Positions 42,886-52,433 of a DNA stretch of 64,000 nucleotides are shown piece after piece. The notes beneath the pieces were generated by a model, which ran no database searches, was not told the origin of the DNA, and was given only the letters and a program-made list of their open reading frames with translations. Position numbers and translations under genes: made by a program. Source of the DNA: Pseudomonas sp. UBA4617 (GTDB lineage: Bacteria; Pseudomonadota; Gammaproteobacteria; Pseudomonadales; Pseudomonadaceae); the NCBI RefSeq assembly GCF_002386445.1, contig NZ_DGIR01000024.1:1-64000 (forward strand). The letters are read 5' to 3'. Positions within the stretch are counted from its first letter, which is position 1; each line of letters opens with the position of its first letter.

Positions 42886-42999
42886 TTTGCCTAAAGGCTT
42901 GTTGAAACAGGCATTGAGGCCTGGTTTTTCGCGAAATTCTCGCCCATTTACGCCTTTTCCCCATTAAAGGCAATGCGCTATTTGGGCTACCCCGTCACG

Positions 43000-43028
43000 T
43001 TGTCATAAGCAGCCTAACTGTCTATACT
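43000..43028 (+). promoter_or_regulatory. Sigma-70 promoter for sdhCDAB
   Basis: TTGTCA, 17 bases, TATACT on the plus strand, 123 bases before the sdhC start. One or two bases differ from the consensus. Confidence 0.75.
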
Positions 43029-43151
43029 CGCAACCCGACCGCCAGGGGCTTGCAAGCCCGAACTGCTGGGGGTCGCCGTTCCCTGGGTGGTGGGTACCTG
43101 ACCAGTACACTTACCAACAACTTTGCCCTGATTCGCTAGGGGCTCTTCAGT

Positions 43152-43538
43152 GTGAAAAAAGCCGTGAAAAGCCAACGACCTGTAAACCTAGACCTAAGGA
43201 CCATCAAGCTCCCCGTCACTGCGTACACGTCCATCCTGCACCGTATCTCCGGCGTCATCCTGTTCCTCGGCCTTGCCATCATGCTTTATGCACTGGGCAA
43301 ATCGCTGGGTTCCGAGGAAGGCTTCGGTGAGGTGAAGGCGTGTCTGACCAGTCCGCTGGCCAAGTTCGTGACCTGGGGCCTGCTGTCCGCCCTGCTTTAT
43401 CACCTCGTGGCAGGTGTACGTCACCTGATCATGGACATGGGTATCGGTGAGACGCTGGAAGGCGGCAAGCTGGGCTCGAAAATCGTGATCGTCATCTCCG
43501 TGGTGCTGATCGTTCTGGTGGGAGTTTGGGTATGGTAA
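43152..43538 (+). CDS. sdhC: Succinate dehydrogenase cytochrome b556 subunit
   Basis: The 128-residue membrane anchor SdhC carries three helices and shares heme b and the quinone site with SdhD. Key residues are S27 and R31 (S-I-L-H-R-I-S-G) and the heme histidine in L-Y-H-L-V-A-G-V-R-H. It starts with GTG at 43152. First gene of the sdhCDAB-suc block. Confidence 0.93.
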   Translation: MKKAVKSQRPVNLDLRTIKLPVTAYTSILHRISGVILFLGLAIMLYALGKSLGSEEGFGEVKACLTSPLAKFVTWGLLSALLYHLVAGVRHLIMDMGIGETLEGGKLGSKIVIVISVVLIVLVGVWVW

Positions 43539-43900
43539 CCAATGTCACGAACCTGTCGCGTTCGGGTCTCTATGACTGGATGGCGCAGCGCGTTTCTGCG
43601 GTCGTTCTCGCGGCTTACTTCCTGTTCCTGATCGGCTACGTGGTCGCCCACCCAGGCATCGACTACACCCAGTGGCATGGTCTGTTCTCCAACAACGCGA
43701 TGCGGATCTTCAGTCTGCTGGCCCTCGTTGCCCTGGGCGCTCACGCCTGGGTCGGCATGTGGACCATCGCCACCGACTACCTGACGCCAATGTCGTTCGG
43801 CAAGTCGGCAACTGCGATTCGTTTCCTGTTCCAGGCGGTATGCGGCGTTGCGATGTTCGCTTACTTCGTCTGGGGTGTGCAGATTCTCTGGGGTATCTGA
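43532..43900 (+). CDS. sdhD: Succinate dehydrogenase hydrophobic membrane anchor subunit
   Basis: The 122-residue SdhD subunit has three helices, with the heme histidine in G-A-H-A-W-V-G. Its ATG overlaps the sdhC stop by seven bases; GGAG lies ahead of it. A longer frame from TTG at 43526 is less likely. Confidence 0.92.
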   Translation: MVTNVTNLSRSGLYDWMAQRVSAVVLAAYFLFLIGYVVAHPGIDYTQWHGLFSNNAMRIFSLLALVALGAHAWVGMWTIATDYLTPMSFGKSATAIRFLFQAVCGVAMFAYFVWGVQILWGI

Positions 43901-43903
43901 TCC

Positions 43904-45676
43904 ATGGCTAGCATTCCAACCATTTCTTTCGACGCCATCATCATCGGTGGCGGCGGTGCCGGCATGCGCGCTGCGCTGCAGCTGGCCCAAGGCGGCCACA
44001 AGACCGCCGTGGTCACCAAGGTCTTCCCGACCCGTTCGCACACTGTATCCGCCCAGGGCGGCATCACCTGCGCCATCGCTTCGGCCGACCCGAACGACGA
44101 CTGGCGCTGGCACATGTACGATACCGTCAAGGGCTCCGACTACATCGGTGACCAGGACGCTATCGAATACATGTGTCAGGAAGGCCCGGCTGCGGTCTTC
44201 GAACTGGACCACATGGGCCTGCCGTTCTCGCGTACCGAAACCGGCCGTATCTACCAGCGTCCATTCGGTGGCCAGTCCAAGGACTTCGGTAAAGGCGGCC
44301 AGGCTGCCCGCACCTGCGCCGCGTCCGACCGTACCGGTCACGCGCTGCTGCACACCCTGTACCAGGGCAACCTGAAAGCCGGCACCACCTTCCTCAACGA
44401 GTACTACGCCGTAGACCTGGTGAAAAACCAGGACGGCGCATTCGTGGGTGTGATCGCGATCTGCATCGAAACCGGCGAAACCCTGTACATCAAGTCCAAG
44501 GCCACCGTACTGGCCACTGGCGGTGCCGGCCGTATCTATGCCTCCACCACCAACGCCCTGATCAACACCGGTGACGGCGTGGGCATGGCCCTGCGTGCCG
44601 GCGTGCCGGTGCAGGACATCGAAATGTGGCAGTTCCACCCGACCGGCATCGCCGGCGCCGGTGTACTGGTCACCGAAGGTTGCCGCGGTGAAGGTGGCTA
44701 CCTGATCAACGCCCACGGCGAGCGCTTCATGGAGCGTTACGCGCCGAACGCCAAAGACCTGGCCGGCCGCGACGTGGTCGCCCGTTCCATGGTCAAGGAA
44801 ATCATCGCCGGCAACGGCGTGGGCCCGAACAAGGACCACGTACTGCTGAAGCTGGACCACCTGGGCGAGGAAGTGCTGCACAGCCGCCTGCCAGGTATCT
44901 GCGAACTGTCCAAGACCTTCGCCCACGTCGACCCGGTGGTCGCGCCGGTACCGGTCATCCCGACCTGCCACTACATGATGGGCGGCGTCGCCACCAACAT
45001 CCACGGCCAGGCCATCACCATGGACGCCGAAGGCAACGACCAGATCATTCCTGGCCTGTTTGCCGTAGGTGAAGTGGCGTGCGTATCGGTGCACGGTGCC
45101 AACCGCCTGGGCGGCAACTCGCTGCTCGACCTGGTGGTGTTCGGCCGTGCTGCCGGCCTGCACCTGGAGAAGGCGCTGACCGAAGGCGTGGAATACCGCG
45201 ACGCCAGCGACACCGACGTCGATGTTGCTTTGAACCGCCTGAACAAGCTGAACGAGCGCACCACCGGTGAAGACGTTGCCAGCCTGAAGCGCGAGCTGCA
45301 GAGCTGCATGCAGAACTACTTCGGTGTGTTCCGTACCGGCGAATACATGCAGAAGGGTATCGAGCAGCTGGCCGGTCTGCGTGACCGTATCGCCAACGTC
45401 AAGATCAACGACAAGTCCAAGGCCTTCAACACCGCGCGTATCGAGGCCCTGGAGCTGCAGAACCTGCTGGAAGTCGCCGAAGCTACCGCCATCGCGGCCG
45501 AAGCCCGTAAAGAGTCCCGCGGCGCTCACGCCCGTGAAGACTACGAAGACCGTGACGACGAAAACTGGCTGTGCCACACCCTGTACTACCCGGGTGAGAA
45601 GCGCGTCGCCAAGCGTGGCGTCAACTTTGCGCCGAAGACTGTTCCAGCCTTCGAACCAAAAGTCCGGACTTACTAA
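43904..45676 (+). CDS. sdhA: Succinate dehydrogenase flavoprotein subunit
   Basis: The 590-residue catalytic subunit oxidises succinate to fumarate. It has the FAD-binding G-G-G-G-A-G start, the covalent FAD histidine in R-S-H-T-V-S-A-Q-G-G, active-site residues in H-P-T-G-I and the R-H region near C-H-Y-M-M-G-G. It starts three bases after sdhD. Part of respiratory complex II. Confidence 0.98.
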   Translation: MASIPTISFDAIIIGGGGAGMRAALQLAQGGHKTAVVTKVFPTRSHTVSAQGGITCAIASADPNDDWRWHMYDTVKGSDYIGDQDAIEYMCQEGPAAVFELDHMGLPFSRTETGRIYQRPFGGQSKDFGKGGQAARTCAASDRTGHALLHTLYQGNLKAGTTFLNEYYAVDLVKNQDGAFVGVIAICIETGETLYIKSKATVLATGGAGRIYASTTNALINTGDGVGMALRAGVPVQDIEMWQFHPTGIAGAGVLVTEGCRGEGGYLINAHGERFMERYAPNAKDLAGRDVVARSMVKEIIAGNGVGPNKDHVLLKLDHLGEEVLHSRLPGICELSKTFAHVDPVVAPVPVIPTCHYMMGGVATNIHGQAITMDAEGNDQIIPGLFAVGEVACVSVHGANRLGGNSLLDLVVFGRAAGLHLEKALTEGVEYRDASDTDVDVALNRLNKLNERTTGEDVASLKRELQSCMQNYFGVFRTGEYMQKGIEQLAGLRDRIANVKINDKSKAFNTARIEALELQNLLEVAEATAIAAEARKESRGAHAREDYEDRDDENWLCHTLYYPGEKRVAKRGVNFAPKTVPAFEPKVRTY

Positions 45677-45687
45677 GGGTGGCCGCT

Positions 45688-46392
45688 ATGTTGCAAGTCG
45701 AAGTTTATCGTTACAACCCGGACACCGATTCCGCGCCGAAAATGCAGACCTTCCAGGTCGATACCGGCGGCAAGGACCTGATGGTGCTGGATGTGCTGGC
45801 ATTGATCAAAGAGCAGGACGAAGGGTTCTCCTACCGTCGCTCGTGCCGTGAAGGCGTTTGCGGTTCCGATGGCATGAACATCAACGGCAAGAACGGCCTG
45901 GCCTGCATCACCCCGCTGTCGGCGGTGGTGAAGGGTAACAAGCTGATCCTGCGTCCGCTGCCAGGCCTGCCGGTCATTCGTGACCTGGTCGTCGACATGA
46001 GCATCTTCTACAAGCAGTACGAGAAGGTGAAGCCGTTCCTGCAGAACGACACTCCGGCGCCAGCTATCGAGCGTCTGCAGTCGCCGGAAGACCGCGACAA
46101 GCTGGACGGCCTGTACGAGTGCATCCTGTGCGCTTGCTGCTCGACTTCCTGCCCGTCGTTCTGGTGGAACCCGGACAAGTTCCTGGGCCCCGCTGCACTG
46201 CTGCAGGCCTATCGCTTCCTGGCCGACAGCCGCGATACCAAGACCCAGGAGCGCCTGGCGTCCCTGGATGACCCGTTCAGCGTATTCCGCTGCCGCGGGA
46301 TCATGAACTGCGTCAACGTTTGCCCTAAAGGTCTGAACCCGACCAAGGCAATCGGGCACGTACGTAACATGCTGCTGCAAAGCGGCACCTGA
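45688..46392 (+). CDS. sdhB: Succinate dehydrogenase iron-sulfur subunit
   Basis: The 234-residue subunit carries three Fe-S clusters: 2Fe-2S (S-C-R-E-G-V-C-G-S-D-G and a later C), 4Fe-4S (C-I-L-C-A-C-C-S-T-S-C-P) and 3Fe-4S (C-R-G-I-M-N-C-V-N-V-C-P-K). The ATG at 45688 is chosen over the in-frame GTG at 45679 because it has better ribosome-binding spacing and gives the usual M-L-Q-V-E-V start. Confidence 0.96.
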   Translation: MLQVEVYRYNPDTDSAPKMQTFQVDTGGKDLMVLDVLALIKEQDEGFSYRRSCREGVCGSDGMNINGKNGLACITPLSAVVKGNKLILRPLPGLPVIRDLVVDMSIFYKQYEKVKPFLQNDTPAPAIERLQSPEDRDKLDGLYECILCACCSTSCPSFWWNPDKFLGPAALLQAYRFLADSRDTKTQERLASLDDPFSVFRCRGIMNCVNVCPKGLNPTKAIGHVRNMLLQSGT

Positions 46393-46638
46393 TACAAAGC
46401 GTTGTACCTGCAGTAAGCCGAGGTGCGGGTGGTGAGCCCGCACCGAGGTAAAACCCGAACAAGGGCCCACAAAGCCTGCGTTCATTACCTATGAAGATAT
46501 GAGACCAGCAGGGGCTTTCCGGGCTGGTACCCGGAAAATCAGCAGGATCCAAGTGGCGTGGTTCAGTCGCTGTGTTCGGACTTTTCCAGGTTTGCTGTGG
46601 CTCTCGCCGATCAGTCCCCTAACCGAGGGTGACCAAGC
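46393..46638 (+). ncRNA. Structured leader before sucA
   Basis: The 246 bases between sdhB and sucA hold no gene but contain clear stems, such as GGTGCGGG (46422) with CCCGCACC (46437) and TTTCCGGG (46516) with CCCGGAAA (46530). From memory, a conserved RNA motif called sucA-II has been predicted before sucA in Pseudomonas, and this leader is a candidate for it. The stems may tune suc expression relative to sdh. Confidence 0.5.
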
Positions 46639-49470
46639 ATGCAAGAAAGCGTGATGCAGCGCATGTGGGAAAGCGCCCACCTTTCAGGTGGTAACGCTGC
46701 ATATGTGGAAGAGCTCTATGAGCTCTACCTGCACGACCCTAACGCTGTGCCAGAAGAGTGGCGCACCTACTTCCAGAAGTTGCCCGCCGACGGCAGCACC
46801 GCTACCGATGTATCGCACTCGACAATCCGCGACCATTTCGTACTGCTGGCGAAGAACCAGCGCCGCGCCCAACCGGTATCTGCCGGGAGCGTGAGCAGTG
46901 AACACGAGAAGAAGCAGGTTGAAGTTCTGCGACTGATCCAGGCCTATCGCATGCGCGGCCATCAGGCTGCCAAGCTCGACCCGTTGGGGTTGTGGCAGCG
47001 TCCAGCGCCTGTAGACCTGTCGATCAATCACTACGGCTTGACCAATGCCGATCTTGATACGACCTTCCGTGCCGGCGACCTGTTCATCGGCAAAGAGGAG
47101 GCGAGCCTACGCGAGATCGTCGAGGCGCTCCAGAAGACATATTGTCGCACCATTGGCGCCGAGTTCACCCACATCGTCGACTCCGAGCAGCGCAGCTGGT
47201 TCCAGCAGCGCCTGGAAAGCGTACGCGGCCGTCCGGAGTTTTCCGCCGACGTGCAGGCCCACCTGCTCGAGCGCGTGACCGCCGGTGAGGGCCTCGAGAA
47301 ATACCTGGGCACCAAGTACCCGGGGACCAAGCGTTTCGGCCTCGAGGGCGGCGAAAGCCTGATCCCGATGCTGGACGAGATGATCCAGCGTTCCGGCTCC
47401 TACGGCACCAAGGAAGTCGTGATCGGCATGGCCCACCGTGGCCGCCTGAACGTCCTGGTGAACACCTTCGGCAAGAACCCGCGCGAGCTGTTCGACGAGT
47501 TCGAAGGCAAGAAGATGAACGAGCTGGGCTCCGGTGACGTGAAGTATCACCAGGGCTTCTCCTCGAACGTGATGACCCCGGGTGGCGAAGTGCACCTGGC
47601 CATGGCGTTCAACCCGTCCCACCTGGAAATCGTCTCGCCCGTGGTCGAGGGGTCGGTGCGCGCCCGTCAGGATCGCCGCAACGACACCGTTGGCGACAAG
47701 GTGCTGCCGATCTCGATTCACGGCGATGCCGCATTCGCCGGCCAGGGCGTGGTCATGGAAACCTTCCAGATGTCGCAGACCCGCGGTTTCAAGACCGGCG
47801 GCACCGTGCACATCGTGATCAACAACCAGGTCGGTTTCACCATCAGCAACCCGCTGGATGCGCGCTCCACCGAGTACGCCACCGACGTGGCCAAGATGAT
47901 CCAGGCGCCGATCCTGCACGTGAACGGCGACGACCCGGAAGCCGTGCTGTTCGTGACCCAGCTGGCCATCGACTACCGCATGCAGTTCAAGCGTGACGTG
48001 GTCATCGACCTGGTCTGCTACCGCCGTCGCGGCCACAACGAGGCCGACGAGCCGAACGGCACCCAGCCGCTGATGTACCAGCAGATCAGCAAGCAGCGCA
48101 CCACCCGTGAGCTGTACGCCGATGCACTGATCCAGGCCGGCCGCATCGATGCCGAGCGCGCCCAGGCCAAGATCGACGAGTACCGCAACGCGCTGGACAA
48201 CGGCCTGCACGTGGTCAAGAGCCTGGTCAAGGAGCCGAACCGCGAGCTGTTCGTCGACTGGCGTCCATACCTGGGCCATGCCTGGACCGCGCGTCACGAC
48301 ACCCGTTTCGACCTCAAGACCCTGCAGGAACTGTCGGCCAAGCTGCTGGAAATTCCGGAAGGTTTCGTGGTTCAGCGCCAGGTCGCCAAGATCTACGAAG
48401 ACCGCCAGAAGATGCAGGCCGGTGGCTTGCCGATCAACTGGGGTTATGCAGAGACCATGGCTTACGCCACCCTGCAGTTCGAAGGCCACCCGATCCGCAT
48501 GACCGGCCAGGACATCGGCCGTGGCACCTTCTCGCACCGTCACGCGGTGCTGCACAACCAGAAGGACGCCAGCACCTACGTACCGCTGAAGAACCTGTTC
48601 CCGGGCCAGCCGAAGTTCGAACTGTACGACTCGTTCCTGTCGGAAGAGGCGGTACTGGCCTTCGAATACGGCTACTCCACCACCACGCCGAACGCGCTGG
48701 TGATCTGGGAAGCCCAGTTCGGCGACTTCGCCAACGGTGCGCAAGTGGTGATCGACCAGTTCATCACCAGCGGCGAGCACAAGTGGGGCCGCCTGTGCGG
48801 TCTGACCATGCTGCTGCCACATGGTTATGAAGGGCAGGGCCCGGAGCACTCCTCCGCGCGCCTGGAGCGTTACCTGCAGCTGTGCGCCGAGCACAACATC
48901 CAGGTCTGCGTACCGACCACCCCGGCCCAGATCTACCACCTGCTGCGTCGCCAGGTCATCCGTCCGCTGCGCAAGCCGCTGATCGTCCTGACGCCGAAGT
49001 CGCTGCTGCGCCACAAGCTGGCCGTGTCGACCCTCGAGGACCTGGCAGAAGGTTCGTTCCAGACCGTGATCCCGGAAATCGACAGCCTCGATCCGGCCAA
49101 GGTCGAACGCCTGATCCTGTGCGGTGGCAAGGTTTACTACGACCTGCTGGAAAAGCGCCGTGCCGAAGGCCGCGAAGACATCGCCATCGTGCGTATCGAG
49201 CAGCTGTATCCGTTCCCGGAAGACGACCTGGTCGAAATCCTGGCGCCTTACACCAACCTCAAGCATGCGGTCTGGTGTCAGGAAGAGCCGATGAACCAGG
49301 GCGCCTGGTACAGCAGCCAGCACCACATGCGCCGTATCCTGGGCCGCCACAACAAGGCACTGGTCCTGGAATACGCCGGCCGCGACGCTTCCGCCGCGCC
49401 AGCCTGTGGTTACGCTTCGAAGCACGCCGAACAGCAGGAAAAACTGCTGCAAGACGCCTTCACTGTCTAA
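46639..49470 (+). CDS. sucA: 2-oxoglutarate dehydrogenase E1 component
   Basis: The 943-residue thiamine-diphosphate-dependent decarboxylase converts 2-oxoglutarate to a succinyl group for SucB. It has the N-terminal helix Y-V-E-E-L-Y-E-L-Y and the family's G-M-A-H-R-G-R-L-N-V-L and C-Y-R-R-R-G-H-N-E-A-D-E motifs. The thiamine diphosphate and magnesium motif is G-D-G-A-F-A type (H-G-D-A-A-F-A-G-Q-G). The C-terminal transketolase-type half ends the protein. It lies 246 bases after sdhB. Confidence 0.97.
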   Translation: MQESVMQRMWESAHLSGGNAAYVEELYELYLHDPNAVPEEWRTYFQKLPADGSTATDVSHSTIRDHFVLLAKNQRRAQPVSAGSVSSEHEKKQVEVLRLIQAYRMRGHQAAKLDPLGLWQRPAPVDLSINHYGLTNADLDTTFRAGDLFIGKEEASLREIVEALQKTYCRTIGAEFTHIVDSEQRSWFQQRLESVRGRPEFSADVQAHLLERVTAGEGLEKYLGTKYPGTKRFGLEGGESLIPMLDEMIQRSGSYGTKEVVIGMAHRGRLNVLVNTFGKNPRELFDEFEGKKMNELGSGDVKYHQGFSSNVMTPGGEVHLAMAFNPSHLEIVSPVVEGSVRARQDRRNDTVGDKVLPISIHGDAAFAGQGVVMETFQMSQTRGFKTGGTVHIVINNQVGFTISNPLDARSTEYATDVAKMIQAPILHVNGDDPEAVLFVTQLAIDYRMQFKRDVVIDLVCYRRRGHNEADEPNGTQPLMYQQISKQRTTRELYADALIQAGRIDAERAQAKIDEYRNALDNGLHVVKSLVKEPNRELFVDWRPYLGHAWTARHDTRFDLKTLQELSAKLLEIPEGFVVQRQVAKIYEDRQKMQAGGLPINWGYAETMAYATLQFEGHPIRMTGQDIGRGTFSHRHAVLHNQKDASTYVPLKNLFPGQPKFELYDSFLSEEAVLAFEYGYSTTTPNALVIWEAQFGDFANGAQVVIDQFITSGEHKWGRLCGLTMLLPHGYEGQGPEHSSARLERYLQLCAEHNIQVCVPTTPAQIYHLLRRQVIRPLRKPLIVLTPKSLLRHKLAVSTLEDLAEGSFQTVIPEIDSLDPAKVERLILCGGKVYYDLLEKRRAEGREDIAIVRIEQLYPFPEDDLVEILAPYTNLKHAVWCQEEPMNQGAWYSSQHHMRRILGRHNKALVLEYAGRDASAAPACGYASKHAEQQEKLLQDAFTV

Positions 49471-49512
49471 CGCCTTCGCGCACCTGAAACCGAATTTAAG
49501 GAAACACTGATA

Positions 49513-50727
49513 ATGGCTATCGAGATCAAAGCCCCAACCTTCCCGGAATCGGTTGCCGATGGCACCGTTGCCACCTGGCACAAGCAGCCGGGCGACGCCG
49601 TCAAGCGTGACGAGCTGATCGTCGACATCGAGACCGACAAGGTCGTCCTGGAAGTACTGGCTACCGCCGACGGCGTACTGGGCGCCATCGTCAAGGGCGA
49701 GGGCGACACCGTCCTGTCCGACGAAGTGCTGGGTTCGATCGTTGAAGGCGGTGCTGCCGCCGCTGCTCCAGCCGCCGCCCCGGCCGCTGCTGCTCCGGCT
49801 GCCGCTGCTGCCGACGCTGGCGAAGAAGACCCGGTTGCCGCCCCGGCCGCGCGCAAGCTGGCTGAAGAAAACGGCATCGACCTGGCCAGCGTTGCCGGCA
49901 CTGGCAAAGGTGGTCGCATCACCAAGGAAGACGTCGTCGCTGCCGTCGCCAACAAGAAGTCGGCCCCGGCCCCGGCGGCCAAGCCGGCTGCCGCTGCTGC
50001 CCCGGTTGTGGTGGCCGCTGGCGACCGCACCGAGAAGCGCGTGCCGATGACCCGCCTGCGTGCCAAGATCGCCGAGCGTCTGGTCGAAGCCCAGTCGAGC
50101 ATGGCCATGCTGACCACCTTCAACGAAGTCGACATGACCGAAGTCATGGCCCTGCGTTCGAAGTACAAGGACCTGTTCGAGAAGACCCACAACGGCGTAC
50201 GCCTGGGCTTCATGTCGTTCTTCGTCAAGGCCGCTACCGAAGCCCTGAAGCGCTTCCCGGCTGTGAACGCCTCGATCGATGGCAATGACATCGTCTACCA
50301 TGGCTACGCCGATGTCGGTGTTGCCGTGTCCAGCGACCGTGGCCTGGTGGTACCGGTACTGCGTAACGCCGAGTCGATGAGCCTGGCGGAAATCGAGAAC
50401 GGCATCGCCACCTTCGGCAAGAAGGCCCGTGACGGCAAGCTGGCCATCGAAGAAATGACCGGCGGCACCTTCACCATCACCAACGGTGGTACCTTCGGCT
50501 CGATGATGTCGACCCCGATCGTCAACCCGCCGCAGGCCGCCATCCTCGGCATGCACAACATCATCCAGCGCCCGATGGCCATCAATGGCCAGGTCGTGAT
50601 TCGCCCGATGATGTACCTGGCGCTGTCGTACGATCACCGCCTGATCGACGGCAAGGAAGCGGTAACCTTCTTGGTCACCATCAAGAACCTGCTGGAAGAC
50701 CCGTCTCGCCTGCTGCTGGACATCTAA
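49513..50727 (+). CDS. sucB: Dihydrolipoyllysine-residue succinyltransferase (E2)
   Basis: The 404-residue E2 has a lipoyl domain (1-75; lipoyl lysine in E-T-D-K-V-V-L-E-V), an Ala/Pro-rich linker, the E3-binding domain (about 110-145, [11 protein letters not shown]), a second linker and a catalytic domain ending in the [10 protein letters not shown] motif. It is 42 bases from sucA. The linkers are strongly biased to A and P. Confidence 0.96.
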
Positions 50728-50734
50728 TCGCGCA

Positions 50735-50812
50735 GCTGCAAGCGGCAAGCGCCAGGCTTCAGCTTGAAGCCTGTCGGTCTTGCGGCTTGCAGCTTGTCGC
50801 TTGAAGCTAAAA
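50735..50812. repeat. REP-like palindromic repeat between sucB and lpdG
   Basis: Nested inverted repeats built from GCAAGC/GCTTGC and CAGCTTGAAG units (for example GCAAGCGGCAAG near the left with CTTGCGGCTTGC near the right). Such repeats are common between Pseudomonas genes. They can fold as hairpins that uncouple lpdG from sucB. Confidence 0.75.
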
Positions 50813-50824
50813 AAGGAATCTTTT

Positions 50825-52261
50825 ATGACCCAGAAATTCGACGTAGTGGTGATTGGTGCAGGTCCTGGCGGCTATGTGGCTGCCATCAAGGCCGCACAGC
50901 TTGGTCTGAAGACTGCCTGTATCGAAAAATACACCGACGCCGAGGGTAAGCTGGCCCTGGGCGGCACCTGCCTGAACGTGGGTTGCATTCCTTCCAAGGC
51001 GCTGCTGGACAGCTCCTGGAAATACAAGGAAGCCAAAGAGAGCTTCAACGTCCACGGCATCTCCACTGGCGAAGTGAAGATGGACGTCGCCGCGATGGTT
51101 GGCCGCAAGGCTGGCATCGTCAAGAACCTGACCGGTGGCGTTGCCACCCTGTTCAAGGCCAACGGCGTCACCTCGATCCAGGGCCACGGCAAGCTGCTGG
51201 CGGGCAAGAAGGTCGAAGTCACCAAGGCTGATGGCACCACCGAAGTCATCGAAGCCGAGAACGTGATCCTGGCTTCCGGCTCGCGCCCGATCGACATTCC
51301 GCCGGCTCCGGTCGACCAGAACGTCATCGTCGACTCCACCGGCGCCCTGGAATTCCAGGCCGTGCCGAAGCGCCTGGGCGTTATCGGTGCTGGCGTGATC
51401 GGCCTCGAGCTGGGCTCGGTATGGGCTCGCCTGGGCGCCGAAGTCACCGTCCTGGAAGCCCTGGACACCTTCCTGATGGCTGCCGACACCGCCGTGTCGA
51501 AAGAGGCCCAGAAGACCCTGACCAAGCAAGGCCTGGACATCAAGCTGGGTGCACGGGTCACCGGTTCGAAAGTCAACGGCAACGAAGTTGAAGTGACCTA
51601 CACCGACGCCAACGGCGAGCAGAAGATCACCTTCGACAAGCTGATCGTCGCGGTCGGCCGTCGCCCGGTGACCACCGACCTGCTGGCTGCCGACAGCGGC
51701 GTGACCATCGACGAGCGTGGCTACATCTTCGTCGACGACTATTGCGCCACCAGCGTACCGGGCGTCTACGCCATCGGCGACGTGGTACGCGGCATGATGC
51801 TGGCTCACAAGGCCTCGGAAGAGGGCATCATGGTGGTCGAGCGCATCAAGGGTCACAAGGCCCAGATGAACTATGACCTGATCCCGTCGGTCATCTATAC
51901 CCACCCGGAAATCGCGTGGGTCGGCAAGACCGAACAGGCCTTGAAGGCCGAGGGCGTTGAGGTTAACGTGGGCACCTTCCCGTTCGCGGCCAGCGGCCGT
52001 GCGATGGCTGCCAACGACACCGGTGGTTTCGTCAAGGTCATCGCCGATGCCAAGACCGACCGCGTACTGGGTGTACACGTGATTGGCCCATCGGCTGCCG
52101 AACTGGTGCAGCAAGGCGCAATCGCAATGGAATTCGGCACCAGTGCCGAGGATCTGGGCATGATGGTCTTCAGCCATCCGACCCTGTCCGAAGCGTTGCA
52201 TGAAGCAGCGCTGGCTGTGAATGGCGGCGCCATTCACGTGGCCAACCGTAAGAAGCGTTAA
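50825..52261 (+). CDS. lpdG: Dihydrolipoyl dehydrogenase (E3)
   Basis: The 478-residue FAD enzyme reoxidises the lipoyl groups of the 2-oxoglutarate and related complexes. The redox pair lies in G-T-C-L-N-V-G-C-I-P-S-K, a second NAD-binding Rossmann fold begins at G-V-I-G-A-G-V-I-G, and the C-terminal H-P-T-L-S-E carries the active-site histidine. The ATG at 50825 after AAAAAGGA is chosen over an open frame beginning at 50780 within the repeat. Confidence 0.95.
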   Translation: MTQKFDVVVIGAGPGGYVAAIKAAQLGLKTACIEKYTDAEGKLALGGTCLNVGCIPSKALLDSSWKYKEAKESFNVHGISTGEVKMDVAAMVGRKAGIVKNLTGGVATLFKANGVTSIQGHGKLLAGKKVEVTKADGTTEVIEAENVILASGSRPIDIPPAPVDQNVIVDSTGALEFQAVPKRLGVIGAGVIGLELGSVWARLGAEVTVLEALDTFLMAADTAVSKEAQKTLTKQGLDIKLGARVTGSKVNGNEVEVTYTDANGEQKITFDKLIVAVGRRPVTTDLLAADSGVTIDERGYIFVDDYCATSVPGVYAIGDVVRGMMLAHKASEEGIMVVERIKGHKAQMNYDLIPSVIYTHPEIAWVGKTEQALKAEGVEVNVGTFPFAASGRAMAANDTGGFVKVIADAKTDRVLGVHVIGPSAAELVQQGAIAMEFGTSAEDLGMMVFSHPTLSEALHEAALAVNGGAIHVANRKKR

Positions 52262-52433
52262 TTATAAGAAACCACGGCGGGCTGCCCGTCGTGAGTCTTG
52301 CGTGCATGACTCACCGCGGAAAGTCCGCCGGACCGGATCACACGGGAAAACCCGGGGTCAACGGTCACAGGTGGTGCGGCGCCAGTAATGGCGCAGCGCC
52401 GAAGCGCAGTACCTAACGAAGACGGTAAAAAGC
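52262..52433 (+). ncRNA. Structured leader before sucC
   Basis: A 172-base gap with strong stems: ACGGCGGGC (52275) with GCCCGTCGT, GTGAGTC (52291) with GACTCAC (52308), and GCGGA with TCCGC (52316-52328). Tight secondary structure plus the place before sucC fits a predicted Pseudomonas RNA motif called sucC in the literature (from memory). Role: probably cis-regulation of sucCD. Confidence 0.5.

Larger units (their letters stand above)
42800..43151. other. Divergent control region between gltA and sdhC
   Basis: About 350 bases without a gene. They hold one sigma-70 promoter for each direction (42858-42885 for gltA, 43000-43028 for sdhC) and a leader of about 120 bases before sdhC. No operator was identified with confidence. 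Confidence 0.75.

Noticed and set aside
43421..45577. 718-residue minus-strand frame
   Set aside because: Antisense to sdhA; no recognisable features.
47107..50748. 1213-residue open frame on the minus strand
   Set aside because: Antisense to sucA and sucB, both with clear domains; same GC-driven cause.
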